A DNA stretch of 64,000 nt from Lachnospiraceae bacterium (lineage in GTDB: Bacteria > Bacillota > Clostridia > Lachnospirales > Lachnospiraceae): positions 1 through 64,000 of the forward strand of contig JAGAIZ010000008.1 of NCBI GenBank assembly GCA_017626325.1. Direction: 5' to 3'. The notes below the pieces were generated by a model. It saw only the letters and a program-made list of their open reading frames with translations. It was not told the origin of the DNA and made no database searches. The position numbers and the translations under genes are program-made. Shown one piece after another: positions 33,172 to 42,846 of the stretch (positions within the stretch are counted from its first letter, which is position 1; every line of letters begins with the position of its first letter).

Positions 33172-34143
33172 TTACTGCAGTTTGCTCATCGGATTAACCG
33201 GCGCTCCATCCTTCGTCAGCATAAAGTACACGTTCGTACCTTCCAGGCTGTAGTATTTCGTCGGGGACGCCACAGTGCCAATACCGTCTCCCACGCTTAC
33301 ATAACTGCCCTCTGAAACTGTGATATTCTCAAGCTGTCCATAGGTAAGCTCATAACCGTTCCCCAGATCCATTACCACCGTATTGCCAATCACCGGATCG
33401 TACCCTACCGAGATTACGCGTCCGTCTGCCGCCGCAGAGATGCTCTCACCCTGGGCCGCCGAAATCACGATTGCCGGATTATATTTATACTGCTGCAGCG
33501 TCGGGAAATAGACGGTCTGATCCATACTGTAATTAATCAATACATCGCCTACAATCGGCCATACCAGTCCGTCCTCTTCGTTAAAATCAAGCGCCGGCTG
33601 AACCGTGGTTGAAATTGCTTCCGCTTCTTCTAATACTTCTTTGTTCTGTGCGGTATCTACTGTTTCGTCAAACATACCGGCTTCTTCTTCATCCTCTTTC
33701 TTTTTGTCCTCTGCGTTATCCGGCTCATCCTGCTTCTTTTCGCCGCTCTTATTTTCCTTTTCATCAGACTCTTTGCTTACATCCTGATCCGTTTCTTCCT
33801 CTTCCGTGTCCAGGGACGATTTACTCTTTGATTTTTTATCGTCCTCATCCGTATTTTCTACCTTAAGAGAATTCGCCTCCTGAAAGCTCGGGTCATAATC
33901 CAGATCGTCGGTTCCCACTTCGGCAAACAGCGTATCCAGCTCTTCACCGGACATCATATTTTCCGCCGTCTGCTCTCCCTGCTCCTCAAGCGCTTCGAAA
34001 TCTACTACATAATCCTCCTGCTCCGCCCTGTTATTCCTGTTTACGTAAACACCAGTGACCGTCAAAGCCGTCAGAACGAACACCGAGGACGCCAGCATAA
34101 TGATTCTCTCTTTCCTGATACTGCTTCTATTTCTTCTCGCCAT
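33172..34143 (-). CDS. spoIIQ: Stage II sporulation protein Q (LytM-like, engulfment)
   Basis: About 323 aa from the ATG at 34143 (AGGAGG 9 bp upstream). One transmembrane helix (IIMLASSVFVLTALTVTGVYV) is followed by a long acidic/lysine linker (about 75-155, KSKSKSS, EEEETDQD and similar) and a C-terminal LytM/M23 fold (about 205-320). The zinc-binding histidines of active LytM enzymes are missing: the first site reads NPAIVIS and the HxH site reads TYGQL, as in Bacillus SpoIIQ and unlike C. difficile SpoIIQ. SpoIIQ spans the forespore membrane and binds SpoIIIAH. It lies directly after spoIID and carries a sigma-F-like promoter of its own. Confidence 0.88.
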   Translation of the reverse strand: MARRNRSSIRKERIIMLASSVFVLTALTVTGVYVNRNNRAEQEDYVVDFEALEEQGEQTAENMMSGEELDTLFAEVGTDDLDYDPSFQEANSLKVENTDEDDKKSKSKSSLDTEEEETDQDVSKESDEKENKSGEKKQDEPDNAEDKKKEDEEEAGMFDETVDTAQNKEVLEEAEAISTTVQPALDFNEEDGLVWPIVGDVLINYSMDQTVYFPTLQQYKYNPAIVISAAQGESISAAADGRVISVGYDPVIGNTVVMDLGNGYELTYGQLENITVSEGSYVSVGDGIGTVASPTKYYSLEGTNVYFMLTKDGAPVNPMSKLQ

Positions 34144-34183
34144 GAAACTCTGCCTCCTGTTTTCCATATATGTTTCATGGTGT

Positions 34184-34212
34184 TAGTCTTTCCCATTTCT
34201 GACATGTTATTC
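34184..34212 (-). promoter_or_regulatory. Sigma-F-type promoter of spoIIQ overlapping the spoIID stop
   Basis: Minus strand: -35 GAATA (34208-34212), 14-bp spacer, -10 GGAAAGACTA (34184-34193), which fits the sigma-F -10 consensus GGNRANAMTW at all positions. It gives forespore expression of spoIIQ independent of spoIID. Confidence 0.65.
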
Positions 34213-35190
34213 AAATTTTACTAATTCTGTTCCAGGAAAAAATTCTTGTAAGATCCGGTCATAAGTATCTCCGTTAAACGCCCTGCAATTAGCGCCGTAC
34301 TGGCTCATTCCAAATCCGTGTCCCACACCGGTCACATGAAAAATAATCTGCCTCTCATCTCTCTCCGCTTCAAAGGAGGATGAACACAGTCCCCAGAGAC
34401 GCCTGAAGGTCTCCCCGTCTATCTCTGCCGTTTCTTTTCCTTCCGTATATAACGCCTTGACTACATATCCGGCTTCATCATAGACAAACTGTCCGTTTTC
34501 CCAGATCGTCTCATCTGTATAGGTTTCTCCCACAACCTGTCTCACCCGCTCTATATAACTATCCCGGTCCACTTCCACTGTACTGCTCCATTCTGCCGAC
34601 GCTCTGTCCTGTTCGCAAACCACGCTGGTAAGATACGGGCATTTGTCCGTATGCCATACTTCTTCTGCATCTCTTGTCCGCCCATTGCTTACTTTAAAAT
34701 AGGATGCCTGAACAGGCTCTCCCTGATAGGAAAGATACAATCCCTTCGTGCTCTCAACCGCTTTCCAATATTGTTCCGCTGTCTCCTGACAATCCTCATA
34801 ATAGAATTGGGCAAGTCCCGTATCTTCTGCCTTGATCCGGTCACTTCCCTGCGCGCGCAAAGCCTGCACTGTCTCCGTCCTAAGCAGCACTGCCTGGGCT
34901 TTCAATGCTTCTATTTCATAATCCTCCTGCATCACTTCTGCCAGCCTGTAGACCAGATATTCCTCCACAGGCAGCTTCCATGTGCCCCAGTCCATGTCCA
35001 CTTCCACCCAGTATGGCGCTTCCACAGCGTCTGCCTGATACTCCTTTCTGGCTGTCAGAATTTCCTTTGTATTATTTCCCGCATGTCCCCACAGACAGGC
35101 GCATACATACGGCAATAAAAAAACAAACAAAAGAAAGCCCAAAGCGTCTCTTTTGTTTGTTCTTTTCTCGACGATTTTACTAAGTTTCAT
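34207..35190 (-). CDS. spoIID: Stage II sporulation protein D (lytic transglycosylase)
   Basis: 327 aa from the ATG at 35190 (GGGGTG 5 bp upstream); the longer frame above it is not supported. One N-terminal transmembrane helix (ALGFLLFVFLLPYVCACLWG) precedes the SpoIID/LytB domain. The catalytic glutamate region is LAEVMQEDYEIEALKAQAVL, and the zinc/structural motif GHGFGMSQYGANC is near the C-terminus. It cleaves peptidoglycan glycan strands at the septum during engulfment. A weak sigma-E-like promoter (GTATATA, 14 bp, CATAAGCA) lies upstream. It neighbours spoIIQ, which has a promoter of its own. Confidence 0.93.
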   Translation of the reverse strand: MKLSKIVEKRTNKRDALGFLLFVFLLPYVCACLWGHAGNNTKEILTARKEYQADAVEAPYWVEVDMDWGTWKLPVEEYLVYRLAEVMQEDYEIEALKAQAVLLRTETVQALRAQGSDRIKAEDTGLAQFYYEDCQETAEQYWKAVESTKGLYLSYQGEPVQASYFKVSNGRTRDAEEVWHTDKCPYLTSVVCEQDRASAEWSSTVEVDRDSYIERVRQVVGETYTDETIWENGQFVYDEAGYVVKALYTEGKETAEIDGETFRRLWGLCSSSFEAERDERQIIFHVTGVGHGFGMSQYGANCRAFNGDTYDRILQEFFPGTELVKFE

Positions 35191-35248
35191 GAAACACCCC
35201 ACATGTACTATGCTTATGCGGGTATTTCCATTTATATACCGGTTTGTG

Positions 35249-36334
35249 TTATCTGGCAAGATCCAGATGCTGAATGGTTGATACTGTCCCATTCTCATAT
35301 AAGAAAATACCGGTATTGCGAATCATGGCATTATTCACACGATTGTCCTGTGAGTTTAATGCAAATTGCGTAGCTACATTGGTAAGCCCGATCGCACCGA
35401 CCCCCAGATCCGAGAGGTGATAGAGCTTATCCTGACCGTTCTCATCCTTTGTCCAGATCAAGAGCTTCTCCCACACGGGATCCGCCTCGTCTATCCAGCC
35501 GTTGTTATCTGAATCGTACTTCCCCAGATCGGCAAATCCATTGCCTGATTGCGTTCCAAATAACTCGCCGCCGTCGTTAATGACGCCATCCTCGTTAAGA
35601 TCCAGTGCCAGAAAACCGCTTCCCGACTGCAGAGAAGAAATTTCATCCTCCACTCCGTCACAGTCTAAATCAAAATAAAACTTCTGATCCGATACCTGCG
35701 CGATATTCGTATCCAGATTAATGACCAGAGGATCACAGTAGCTTCTCACAGCACTAACATAATTTTCCTCATAGTACGCTTCGAACCGACGGCTCATACC
35801 AAACTCCAGGTTAAAAGATAACTCTCTTCCGTCCGCTGTTCTCACCGTACCCTCTGTCGAAAACACCGTGTTTTCTTCTTCCCGGTAATAGGTCTGACTA
35901 TTCAGTACGGATAAGCGATAGACCGGCTGCATACTCTCCGACAAACGATCCGCTGTCAGATAGTTCTGATTATCGTATACGCTCCCGCTTCTTCCGTTCC
36001 GGAAACGAAACAGAAGATCCATCAGAAACTGTACGCACTGCTGCCTGATACTTCTTATCGTATCCTGCTCATCTCTGCTCTGCTTCACACGTCCTGTGTT
36101 GGAAAGGTTCCTGAAATGAGCCGTGACATCCTCCAGGTTCCATTCATTGTCTTTGTCTGTTCCGGTTTCCGCCGCATTCTCATCCGAATCGGTCAGGTTT
36201 CCAAACAGTCCGCTCATATTACCGGTTAATCCGTCTCCTGTATAAGCGATGCCGGATGCTTTGACCGTTTTAACAGTTACAGAAGAATACCTTCTGGCAG
36301 ATTCCATCCCGATTGTACTGGAATCGATTCTCAC
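35249..36334 (-). CDS. Calcium-loop protein under a sigma-D-like promoter, unknown function
   Basis: 361 aa from a GTG at 36334, chosen because AAAGGAGGG lies just upstream and the protein then starts RIDSSTIGMESARRYS; the ATG at 36391 lacks support. No signal peptide or membrane helix. Three EF-hand/dockerin-like calcium loops lie at about 222-231 (DLDCDGVEDE), 245-260 (DLNEDGVINDGGELFG) and 274-285 (DSDNNGWIDEAD). They are followed by a small C-terminal region (LIWTKDENGQDKLY). The upstream 200 residues are unlike anything I know. A flagellar-type sigma-D promoter about 200 bp upstream suggests motility or cell-surface association. Confidence 0.7.
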   Translation of the reverse strand: MRIDSSTIGMESARRYSSVTVKTVKASGIAYTGDGLTGNMSGLFGNLTDSDENAAETGTDKDNEWNLEDVTAHFRNLSNTGRVKQSRDEQDTIRSIRQQCVQFLMDLLFRFRNGRSGSVYDNQNYLTADRLSESMQPVYRLSVLNSQTYYREEENTVFSTEGTVRTADGRELSFNLEFGMSRRFEAYYEENYVSAVRSYCDPLVINLDTNIAQVSDQKFYFDLDCDGVEDEISSLQSGSGFLALDLNEDGVINDGGELFGTQSGNGFADLGKYDSDNNGWIDEADPVWEKLLIWTKDENGQDKLYHLSDLGVGAIGLTNVATQFALNSQDNRVNNAMIRNTGIFLYENGTVSTIQHLDLAR

Positions 36335-36530
36335 TTGTCCCTCCTTTTGTATAAGCCCATTTCCATGTCCGTCTGTGTCACCCGACTGCACCCTCCCTGA
36401 TGCATGACAATAGAAAAGACGACACTCTTACAGAAAATCCTTTTCTCTAAAAATACCGTCCGTGGTCTCAACAATATTCAAATTCAGGAAAGACCGCTCT
36501 GGCCGAAAGCTTTCTGTTCCTGTAATTATT

Positions 36531-36557
36531 ATATCGGAGTCTTTTATAAAATCTTTA
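36531..36557 (-). promoter_or_regulatory. Sigma-D (flagellar) type promoter
   Basis: Minus strand: TAAA (36554-36557), exactly 15 bp, TCCGATAT (36531-36538). This differs from the classical sigma-D consensus TAAA-N15-GCCGATAT at one base. It directs transcription of the Ca-loop gene. Confidence 0.7.
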
Positions 36558-36609
36558 ATACAGCTCAATATTGTGAAATTAACTTTTTCTCTTTCACTTT
36601 TTGCTCAAC

Positions 36610-37608
36610 CTATGACTCTTCCTGAATATATGCCACATACATGGCGCTGATCTGGCTCTCATTCAGCATACTGTTCCAAATGTGAATCTCATCAAAACTT
36701 GCCCGGTACAATTCGTCAAAACAGTCAATCCCCACATATGCTTTCAGATTCTCCGTTTCAAGGCTGAGCTTAGATACTTCCCCGGAGCCGACCAGTTCGC
36801 TGTTGACATACAAATACGCAGTCACCTTCATGTCATCCGTCTCCGATACCTGCTCAGCATCCACACAAATCGTAATATACGTCCACTCGTTGAGGCTGAC
36901 GCACTGCTTATTGTCAGACGACGGCCTGACTTCACAGGAATTATCACAGGTGCGGTTGATGGTGTTGAACACCGGCACTACCGCTTCCCCCTCCTCCGTC
37001 GTTTTCTTATTAAACGTAATATAGTTCTGCGTTGCGTCTACATCCAGCAAATTAGAGCCGATCATCAGAAAGGGGGACCAGTCACACAATTCATCCGCAC
37101 GAAACCAGAAAGAAATCGTATAGGAATCCGCAAGTCCTTCAATTCCCAGCAATTCCACGCCATAAGTTCCATCCAGATAAAGCGCGCTTCCCTCCATACC
37201 GTCTGTAAAAAGCGGAAGTACTTCGTCGGACCGTTCCGGATAGGTTCCTTCATTAAAGCCTCCAACGTCTCCGCTTCTCGTCACTGTGACAGAATTATCC
37301 AGCCTGTCATCAAAGGAATAACTGTAATCCGCAGACGGCACATCGCTAAGAAGCGCATCCCTGACAATCTCCTTGGAGGATTCCACCACCGGCTTCTCCT
37401 GCTCCATCGTCGGCAGGGCAACCGCTGCCTGCGCCGCCCCGGCCTGCGTCTCCTGCTCTTCCAAATGTGCTTCCCGCTCTTCCCTATTCTTTTCTTCTCT
37501 TGCAGAAACGGCTGTGCAGAGAGGCACAGCCGCAGCTATCAAGATAATGCCCAGGAGACACACAAGAAGTATTTTCCTGCGTGTTCCCTCGTTTTCCCCA
37601 TTTGTCAT
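36610..37608 (-). CDS. Membrane-anchored LamG/concanavalin-like lectin-domain protein
   Basis: 332 aa. A basic start and transmembrane helix (ILLVCLLGIILIAAAVPLC) are followed by an acidic/glutamine linker, then a LamG jelly-roll domain from about 95 to 328. Segments typical of the LamG fold are ALYLDGTYGVEL, YTISFWFRADE, EWTYITICVD, and YVGIDCFDELYRASFDEIHIWN near the end. It probably binds a glycan or protein outside the cell. It lies between the hydratase and the Ca-loop gene, in the same direction as both. The ribosome-binding site is GGGG just upstream. The ligand is unknown. Confidence 0.8.
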   Translation of the reverse strand: MTNGENEGTRRKILLVCLLGIILIAAAVPLCTAVSAREEKNREEREAHLEEQETQAGAAQAAVALPTMEQEKPVVESSKEIVRDALLSDVPSADYSYSFDDRLDNSVTVTRSGDVGGFNEGTYPERSDEVLPLFTDGMEGSALYLDGTYGVELLGIEGLADSYTISFWFRADELCDWSPFLMIGSNLLDVDATQNYITFNKKTTEEGEAVVPVFNTINRTCDNSCEVRPSSDNKQCVSLNEWTYITICVDAEQVSETDDMKVTAYLYVNSELVGSGEVSKLSLETENLKAYVGIDCFDELYRASFDEIHIWNSMLNESQISAMYVAYIQEES

Positions 37609-37664
37609 ATAACCCCATACATATCATGCTTAGACTGACATGATTTCTTTTTCTTATTTCCGCA

Positions 37665-37691
37665 GCGGCCGTTCATTTCTGTCCCGGCCGC
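37665..37691. terminator. GC-rich hairpin after the hydratase gene
   Basis: GCGGCCG (37665-37671) and CGGCCGC (37685-37691) are perfect arms just beyond the hydratase stop. No T-run follows, so it may be a weak terminator or a processing site. Confidence 0.35.
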
Positions 37692-37703
37692 CAAATCCCG
37701 GAA

Positions 37704-40052
37704 TTAACCTTCCACACGATTATAATTAATCAGACATCCTTTCAGGATAATCTGACGCTCTTCATCCGTCAGTTCGCCGAACCGTAACGTAAATTCGCTC
37801 AGACTGCCTGCCTCTAAGTCTACCTTATAAGCCTTGATCGTCTCCGCTTTCTCTTCCACCGCTTTCTTAATGCCCGGAAGGAACAGATAATCCAGATTCT
37901 TAAAGGGCAGCTCTCCCTCTTCAATCAGAAATGGAAGCATTCCCCAGTTAATCAGATTGGAGCGGTATCTCTTGGTGGCATACTCATTGGCGATATTCGC
38001 CCAGCCGCCCAATACCTTCTGACAGCTTGCAGCCTGCTCTCTGGCAGAACCGTCGCCCGGCTTCACCGCAAAAATCGTAGAGCCGAAGCCAATTTTCTCC
38101 TGCGGGAACTCATCAAACACCCGGTCTTCAAATACGCTGCCGATCACTTCCAGCACCGGACGCAGCTCCGCAACCATCTCCATCGGATATTCTCCCGCCT
38201 CGACCGCTTTCTGAGCCTTCTGAATCTCCTTCGCGCGACCCACATACATAGGGTCCTTTCTGGAAAGCGCAAATTCCGCCAAGCCAAGAGGATTCGAACG
38301 ATACGAAGAAGTCTCTCCCGAAGGAATCAGTTCATCCGTCGTCGTTACCGGATCATGAATTTCCGATACGACTTTCAGTATCAAATCTTCCGGCAGCGCG
38401 CTCATAGCAGGCCAGTCCTTGATATTCGGACCAAACTGAATCTCCACACTCTCATCCGCCACGCCCTTGGAATCAAAGACGCGGTTCGCATAAATATTTG
38501 CATCGAAATGATACTGATATTTACCAATCTCTCCGTCAAACTCTGTGGCAGGCGTCAGCACACCCTTATTGGCCGCCGTGGCAGCAATAGAGCGGGCGTC
38601 CATCAGCGCTACGGAAGAAATCTGTCCGTTCTGCAGCTTGGAGCCCTCCCGATTCGGGAAGTTTCTTGTGGAGTGACGGATACTGAACGCATTGTTGGCG
38701 GGCGTATCGCCTGCGCCGAAGCAAGGGCCGCAGAATGCCGTCTTAAGCACCGCGCCGGTCTCCAGGATTGCGGCCGCGCAGCCATTCTTGATCAATTCCA
38801 TATAAACAGGCATGGAAGCCGGATATACGCTTAAGGTAAAGCCGTCCGCACCAATATAGGAGCCTTTTAAGATATCCGCCGCCGCGCAGATATTCTCGAA
38901 GCCACCGCCCGCACAGCCTGCAATGATACCCTGGTCCACCATAAATTTACCGTCTATCACCTTATCCTGCAGGGAATAAGGAACTGCACCGTCTAAGCTG
39001 ACCTTGGCCCGCTCCTCCACGTCGTGAAGCACATCCGCAAGATTCGCGTTTACTTCATCGATGGTATATGTATTGCTGGGATGGAACGGCATCGCGATCA
39101 TCGGTCTGACCGCAGACAGATCAACGGTGATCATACCGTCATAATACGTTACCTCTCCCGGATTTAACTCCTGATATTCCTCCACTCTGCCGTGAATGTC
39201 ATAGAATTCCTTAATCTTCTCGTCAGTTCTCCAGATAGAAGACAGGCACGTCGTCTCCGTCGTCATCACGTCAATGCCGATACGGAAATCAGCGCTCAAA
39301 GCAGATACGCCGGGGCCCACGAACTCCATTACTTTGTTCTTCACATAACCGTTGCCAAACACCGCGCCGATAATCGCAAGCGCAACGTCCTGAGGGCCTA
39401 CGCCCTTAACCGGCTCACCCGTCAGATAGACGCCTACTACGCCCGGCATATTGATATCGTAGGTCTGGGATAATAACTGCTTCACTAACTCAGGTCCGCC
39501 CTCGCCCATGGCCATCGTACCCAGCGCGCCGTATCTGGTGTGGGAGTCTGAACCTAAAATCATCTTGCCGCCGCCGGCAAGCATCTCTCTTGCAAACTGG
39601 TGGATAACGGCCTGATGAGGCGGTACATAGACACCGCCGTATTTCTTGGCGCAAGTCAGGCCGAACATATGATCGTCTTCATTGATCGTACCGCCTACCG
39701 CACACAGCGAATTGTGACAGTTAGTCAGCACATAGGGAATCGGAAATTTCGTCAGTCCTGACGCCCGCGCTGTCTGAATAATTCCCACGAACGTAATATC
39801 ATGGGAGGTCAGCTTGTCAAATTTGATTCTCAGCTTCTCCATATTGCCGGAAGTATTGTGCGCCTGCAAAATACCATACGCCATCGTATTCTTAGCCGCT
39901 TCCGCCTTAGTAATCTCTTTGCCTGTTCTGTTCTTTACCGCCGCGGATGCTTCCGCGCCGTCCGGAATAATCTCTGCGCCATTAATAAGATATGCGCCGC
40001 CTTCTGATAATTGAACCACCTGTGTGCCCTGCCTTTCCTGTTTCTTTTTCAT
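37704..40052 (-). CDS. Aconitase-family hydratase (YbhJ-like)
   Basis: 782-aa member of the aconitase/isopropylmalate isomerase superfamily, of the YbhJ type rather than a TCA aconitase. The 4Fe-4S ligand cysteines are in ETTCLSSIW (first) and FCGPCFGAG (second and third). Active-site residues can be seen in [14 protein letters not shown], and a C-terminal swivel domain follows. The substrate is not established; YbhJ proteins are annotated only as hydratases. It has its own promoter and is followed by the LamG gene. Full length with all cluster ligands suggests an active enzyme. Confidence 0.88.
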   Translation of the reverse strand: MKKKQERQGTQVVQLSEGGAYLINGAEIIPDGAEASAAVKNRTGKEITKAEAAKNTMAYGILQAHNTSGNMEKLRIKFDKLTSHDITFVGIIQTARASGLTKFPIPYVLTNCHNSLCAVGGTINEDDHMFGLTCAKKYGGVYVPPHQAVIHQFAREMLAGGGKMILGSDSHTRYGALGTMAMGEGGPELVKQLLSQTYDINMPGVVGVYLTGEPVKGVGPQDVALAIIGAVFGNGYVKNKVMEFVGPGVSALSADFRIGIDVMTTETTCLSSIWRTDEKIKEFYDIHGRVEEYQELNPGEVTYYDGMITVDLSAVRPMIAMPFHPSNTYTIDEVNANLADVLHDVEERAKVSLDGAVPYSLQDKVIDGKFMVDQGIIAGCAGGGFENICAAADILKGSYIGADGFTLSVYPASMPVYMELIKNGCAAAILETGAVLKTAFCGPCFGAGDTPANNAFSIRHSTRNFPNREGSKLQNGQISSVALMDARSIAATAANKGVLTPATEFDGEIGKYQYHFDANIYANRVFDSKGVADESVEIQFGPNIKDWPAMSALPEDLILKVVSEIHDPVTTTDELIPSGETSSYRSNPLGLAEFALSRKDPMYVGRAKEIQKAQKAVEAGEYPMEMVAELRPVLEVIGSVFEDRVFDEFPQEKIGFGSTIFAVKPGDGSAREQAASCQKVLGGWANIANEYATKRYRSNLINWGMLPFLIEEGELPFKNLDYLFLPGIKKAVEEKAETIKAYKVDLEAGSLSEFTLRFGELTDEERQIILKGCLINYNRVEG

Positions 40053-40069
40053 ATTGCACCTAATTTATA

Positions 40070-40098
40070 ATTATATAGGATAAAAGACAACAGCGCAA
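40070..40098 (-). promoter_or_regulatory. Promoter of the aconitase-family hydratase
   Basis: Minus strand: TTGCGC (40093-40098), 17-bp spacer, TATAAT (40070-40075), 18 bp before the start codon region. It lies between hflX and the hydratase. Confidence 0.6.
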
Positions 40099-40109
40099 CG
40101 AATTTTGAA

Positions 40110-41441
40110 CTATTTCACTACATACTTCTCATAATACCTGTAATCTTCCTTCCTGCACTGAAGCGTCAGCTTCACGCCCTCTTCCAGATAATCCGCCTGA
40201 TATACCACCGCATGTTCGTTCAGATAAGACACCGCCCTGCCGTCCGTATAAGGAATCAGCATGGTGCACTCCTGATAACCGCCTGAAAGTTTCTTCTCAA
40301 TCAGGCCCACTAGTTCTTCCATCCCAATCCGCTCTCTGGCAGACAGATAAATACTATCCTCAGTTACTGCCGGAAGTCTGGAGTATTCCGGATCTGCTCC
40401 CCTGTGCCCTCCGCCTGTATGACTTCTGGCCATCGGAATGGCATCCTCTGTAACCTTATCCGCCTTGTTATAGACGTATATCATGGGAATACCGTCAGCG
40501 CCCAGCTCCTGCAGCGTCCGGTTGGTCACGGCGATCTGCTCCTTATAATGCCCGTCGCTGTAATCCACTACCTGTAAGAGAACGTCAGCCTCCCGCACTT
40601 CCTCCAATGTGGAATGAAATGCCTCCACTAAGTGATGCGGCAGCTTATGAATGAAGCCTACCGTATCCGACAGCAGAAAAGCGTGATGGTTCTCCGGCGC
40701 GACCTTGCGTACTGTAGTATCTAAGGTCGCAAAAAGCATATCCTTCTCCATGACCTTCTTCTCTTCCAAGTCCACCTCATCACTGCCGTATAAATCTAAC
40801 ATTGCATTCAGCAGCGTGGATTTTCCCGCATTGGTATAACCAACCAACGCCACCCTCGGCATTCCTGACTGCGCCCTGCGCTTCCGCTGGGTTTCCCGCT
40901 CTCTGCCCACATCCTTTAGTTCTCTTCTCAGCTCCGTCAGCCGCCGTTCCAATACCCGCCTGTCCAGTTCCAACTTCTTCTCACCGGCTCCTTTATTACT
41001 CATAGCGCCGCTTCCGCCGCCCTGACGGCTGAGTGCCGCATGAAGGCCCACCAGACGGGGCAGCATGTACTGCAGTCTTGCCGCCTCTACCTGCAGCTTC
41101 GCCTCACGGGATCTTGCCCTGCTCGCAAAAATATCCAGAATCAGCGTACTTCTGTCCAGAATCGGCTTATCCAGACGTTCCTGTAGATTCCGCATCTGCA
41201 TAGGTGAAAGCGAATTGTCAAATATTATGACATCTGCGTCAGTTTCTGCCACAAGTTCTTTTACTTCCTCCACCTTGCCAGTGCCGATATAAAACGCTTT
41301 GTGCACCTCGGCAAGCGACTGCTCTATCGTCGCCGCCACTTCCATATCGCAGGCCTCCGCCAGCGCGCCCAATTCTTCCAGAGAAGTGACGTAATCTTCT
41401 CCATCGTTTAAATCAATGCCTACTAATAATGCCCGTTCCAT
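40110..41441 (-). CDS. hflX: Ribosome-associated GTPase HflX
   Basis: 443 aa from the ATG at 41441, preceded by GAAAGGA; a start seven codons earlier is possible but less likely. The N-terminal HflX-specific domain (ALLVGIDLNDGEDYVTSLEE, YIGTGKVEEVKEL, VIFDNSLSPMQMRNL) and a coiled linker lead to the G domain with P-loop GYTNAGKST, switch DTTVRKV and DTVGF, and specificity motif NKADK. HflX splits stalled or heat-damaged ribosomes. It lies between the hydratase and the phosphotransferase gene. Confidence 0.95.
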   Translation of the reverse strand: MERALLVGIDLNDGEDYVTSLEELGALAEACDMEVAATIEQSLAEVHKAFYIGTGKVEEVKELVAETDADVIIFDNSLSPMQMRNLQERLDKPILDRSTLILDIFASRARSREAKLQVEAARLQYMLPRLVGLHAALSRQGGGSGAMSNKGAGEKKLELDRRVLERRLTELRRELKDVGRERETQRKRRAQSGMPRVALVGYTNAGKSTLLNAMLDLYGSDEVDLEEKKVMEKDMLFATLDTTVRKVAPENHHAFLLSDTVGFIHKLPHHLVEAFHSTLEEVREADVLLQVVDYSDGHYKEQIAVTNRTLQELGADGIPMIYVYNKADKVTEDAIPMARSHTGGGHRGADPEYSRLPAVTEDSIYLSARERIGMEELVGLIEKKLSGGYQECTMLIPYTDGRAVSYLNEHAVVYQADYLEEGVKLTLQCRKEDYRYYEKYVVK

Positions 41442-41536
41442 AGTTTCCTTTCGTCGTACCAAATCATCTGTTTTAAATCATTCTGTGACAAATGAATTCT
41501 GCGGCCATTCCTGCCTGCAATGCCAAATGCCGTTGC

Positions 41537-42781
41537 TCAGATATACTCCGTCCCCCGGCTGATATACCGCTCCGCCAGCATAACCGTTCCCTCCAGAAAG
41601 CGCTCACGGTACGCGATAGCTGACGCCGCGTCAGCCCGGCTGTGAATCCACGAAAGAAGCTGCATTCTCCGCATCATGATGAAAGTCGGGACCATAGCCA
41701 TATCCTCCTTCGTCAATATGCCCTGCTTCTGATATCCCTTAAGCCATGCCCTGGCTAACCCCGGCGCCCACTCCTGCGTCTCCACAAAACTAAGAGACGC
41801 CGCCAAATCCTGCATATACCAGCCGAAGCCGCAGTCGTCAAAATCGATCACTTTAAGACAATTCTCTTCCACCAGAAGATTCGCTCCCCGCAAATCCCCA
41901 TGAATCAGACCATAATTGGCCGCCGTCATGCCATAAGCCTGCAATTCGTCATGAATCATCCGGTCCGCCCGGTGTAAAATATCAAATCTCTCCTGACGCT
42001 GTGCGGAATCGCTGTTACAGATTCCCGTCTCGTCCGATCTCCAATCTTCCGGTCTGACCAATCCCCGCACGCTGCGCCAGTCTCCCCAGACAGCGTCTTC
42101 TCCAAGCATCGTCTCATAATTCCAATGGAACCTTGCCAGCCCGGAAAGCTTCTTCCATGCCCGGGCCTGCCTGTGAAAAAGCGCCGTCACCTCTCCCAGC
42201 CGTTCAAACCATATTCCCTGCTGCTGCGGCAGGAGCCGCTCCAGCGGCGTACCGGACAAATAAGAAAAAACCATACCGTAATACTTCTCATCTTCCCGTT
42301 CCCCGGCTGTGTACAGATACGCGCCGTCATCCCCTGTAAGCGGCTGCCGCAGGCATAGGCCAAAATCACTTCCCTGCATATTCCGCTCCGCAGCCTGTTC
42401 CCGAAGAACAAGTTGCCTTTCCGGCAGCGCCGCCTGCTCTAACTGCTCCCGAAGCGCCAGCATCCAGTCTGTCTCTGCCTGCAGTTCCTCTTCCGTATGA
42501 TACCCCGGACGGCATAATCTTAGTATCGCCTTTTTCACCCGGCTATTATCCGTCCCACCGCAGCTTACTTTGGGGATTTGTCCTTCCGCCCGGCTGTCTG
42601 CCCGCGCACCGGACTGCCACCCGCTTATTTCCTGGGTTATATCAATATACTCCACCAGATAAGTAATATTTTCCGACAACTGCAGAAGCCGCAGTTTCAG
42701 GTTCGTTCCAAAGCGCTTCTGATAATGGGTCAGAATCTGACGCGCCAGTCGGAGACATTTATCTTTATCATCAAATATCAT
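41537..42781 (-). CDS. Aminoglycoside/choline-kinase-family phosphotransferase
   Basis: About 414 aa from the ATG at 42781 (AGGGAG 6 bp upstream); the ATG at 42808 is inside a hairpin. The protein has a kinase-like fold with the Brenner loop HGDLRGANLL and metal-binding DFDDCGFGWY, as in aminoglycoside phosphotransferases, choline kinases and CotS/HSK2-type kinases. An atypical loop (about 62-90) and a Cys/Trp-rich middle make the substrate unclear. It is the next gene after glgP, separated by the glgP terminator and an attenuator-like pair of hairpins. Confidence 0.8.
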   Translation of the reverse strand: MIFDDKDKCLRLARQILTHYQKRFGTNLKLRLLQLSENITYLVEYIDITQEISGWQSGARADSRAEGQIPKVSCGGTDNSRVKKAILRLCRPGYHTEEELQAETDWMLALREQLEQAALPERQLVLREQAAERNMQGSDFGLCLRQPLTGDDGAYLYTAGEREDEKYYGMVFSYLSGTPLERLLPQQQGIWFERLGEVTALFHRQARAWKKLSGLARFHWNYETMLGEDAVWGDWRSVRGLVRPEDWRSDETGICNSDSAQRQERFDILHRADRMIHDELQAYGMTAANYGLIHGDLRGANLLVEENCLKVIDFDDCGFGWYMQDLAASLSFVETQEWAPGLARAWLKGYQKQGILTKEDMAMVPTFIMMRRMQLLSWIHSRADAASAIAYRERFLEGTVMLAERYISRGTEYI

Positions 42782-42795
42782 CGTATTCTCCCTGT

Positions 42796-42824
42796 CCGGC
42801 AGGATCATGCGCCCTGCCGGGCGC
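42796..42824 (-). promoter_or_regulatory. Two mutually exclusive hairpins in front of the phosphotransferase start
   Basis: CCGGCAGG (42796-42803) pairs with CCTGCCGG (42813-42820), or GCGCCC (42809-42814) pairs with GGGCGC (42819-42824). The two stems share bases, so only one can form at a time. The first ends 3 bases from the ribosome-binding site (42788-42793), which could control translation initiation. Confidence 0.5.
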
Positions 42825-42846
42825 AGAATCGTTTATGGCAACGAAT

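Noticed and set aside
35191..35298. 36-codon upstream extension of spoIID
   Set aside because: It overlaps the end of the Ca-loop gene, and the family sequence starts at the ATG at 35190.
38285..38310. GATTCGAACGATACG string resembling a tRNA T-loop
   Set aside because: It is within the hydratase coding sequence (codes for part of the SYRSNPLG region) and has no tRNA arms around it.
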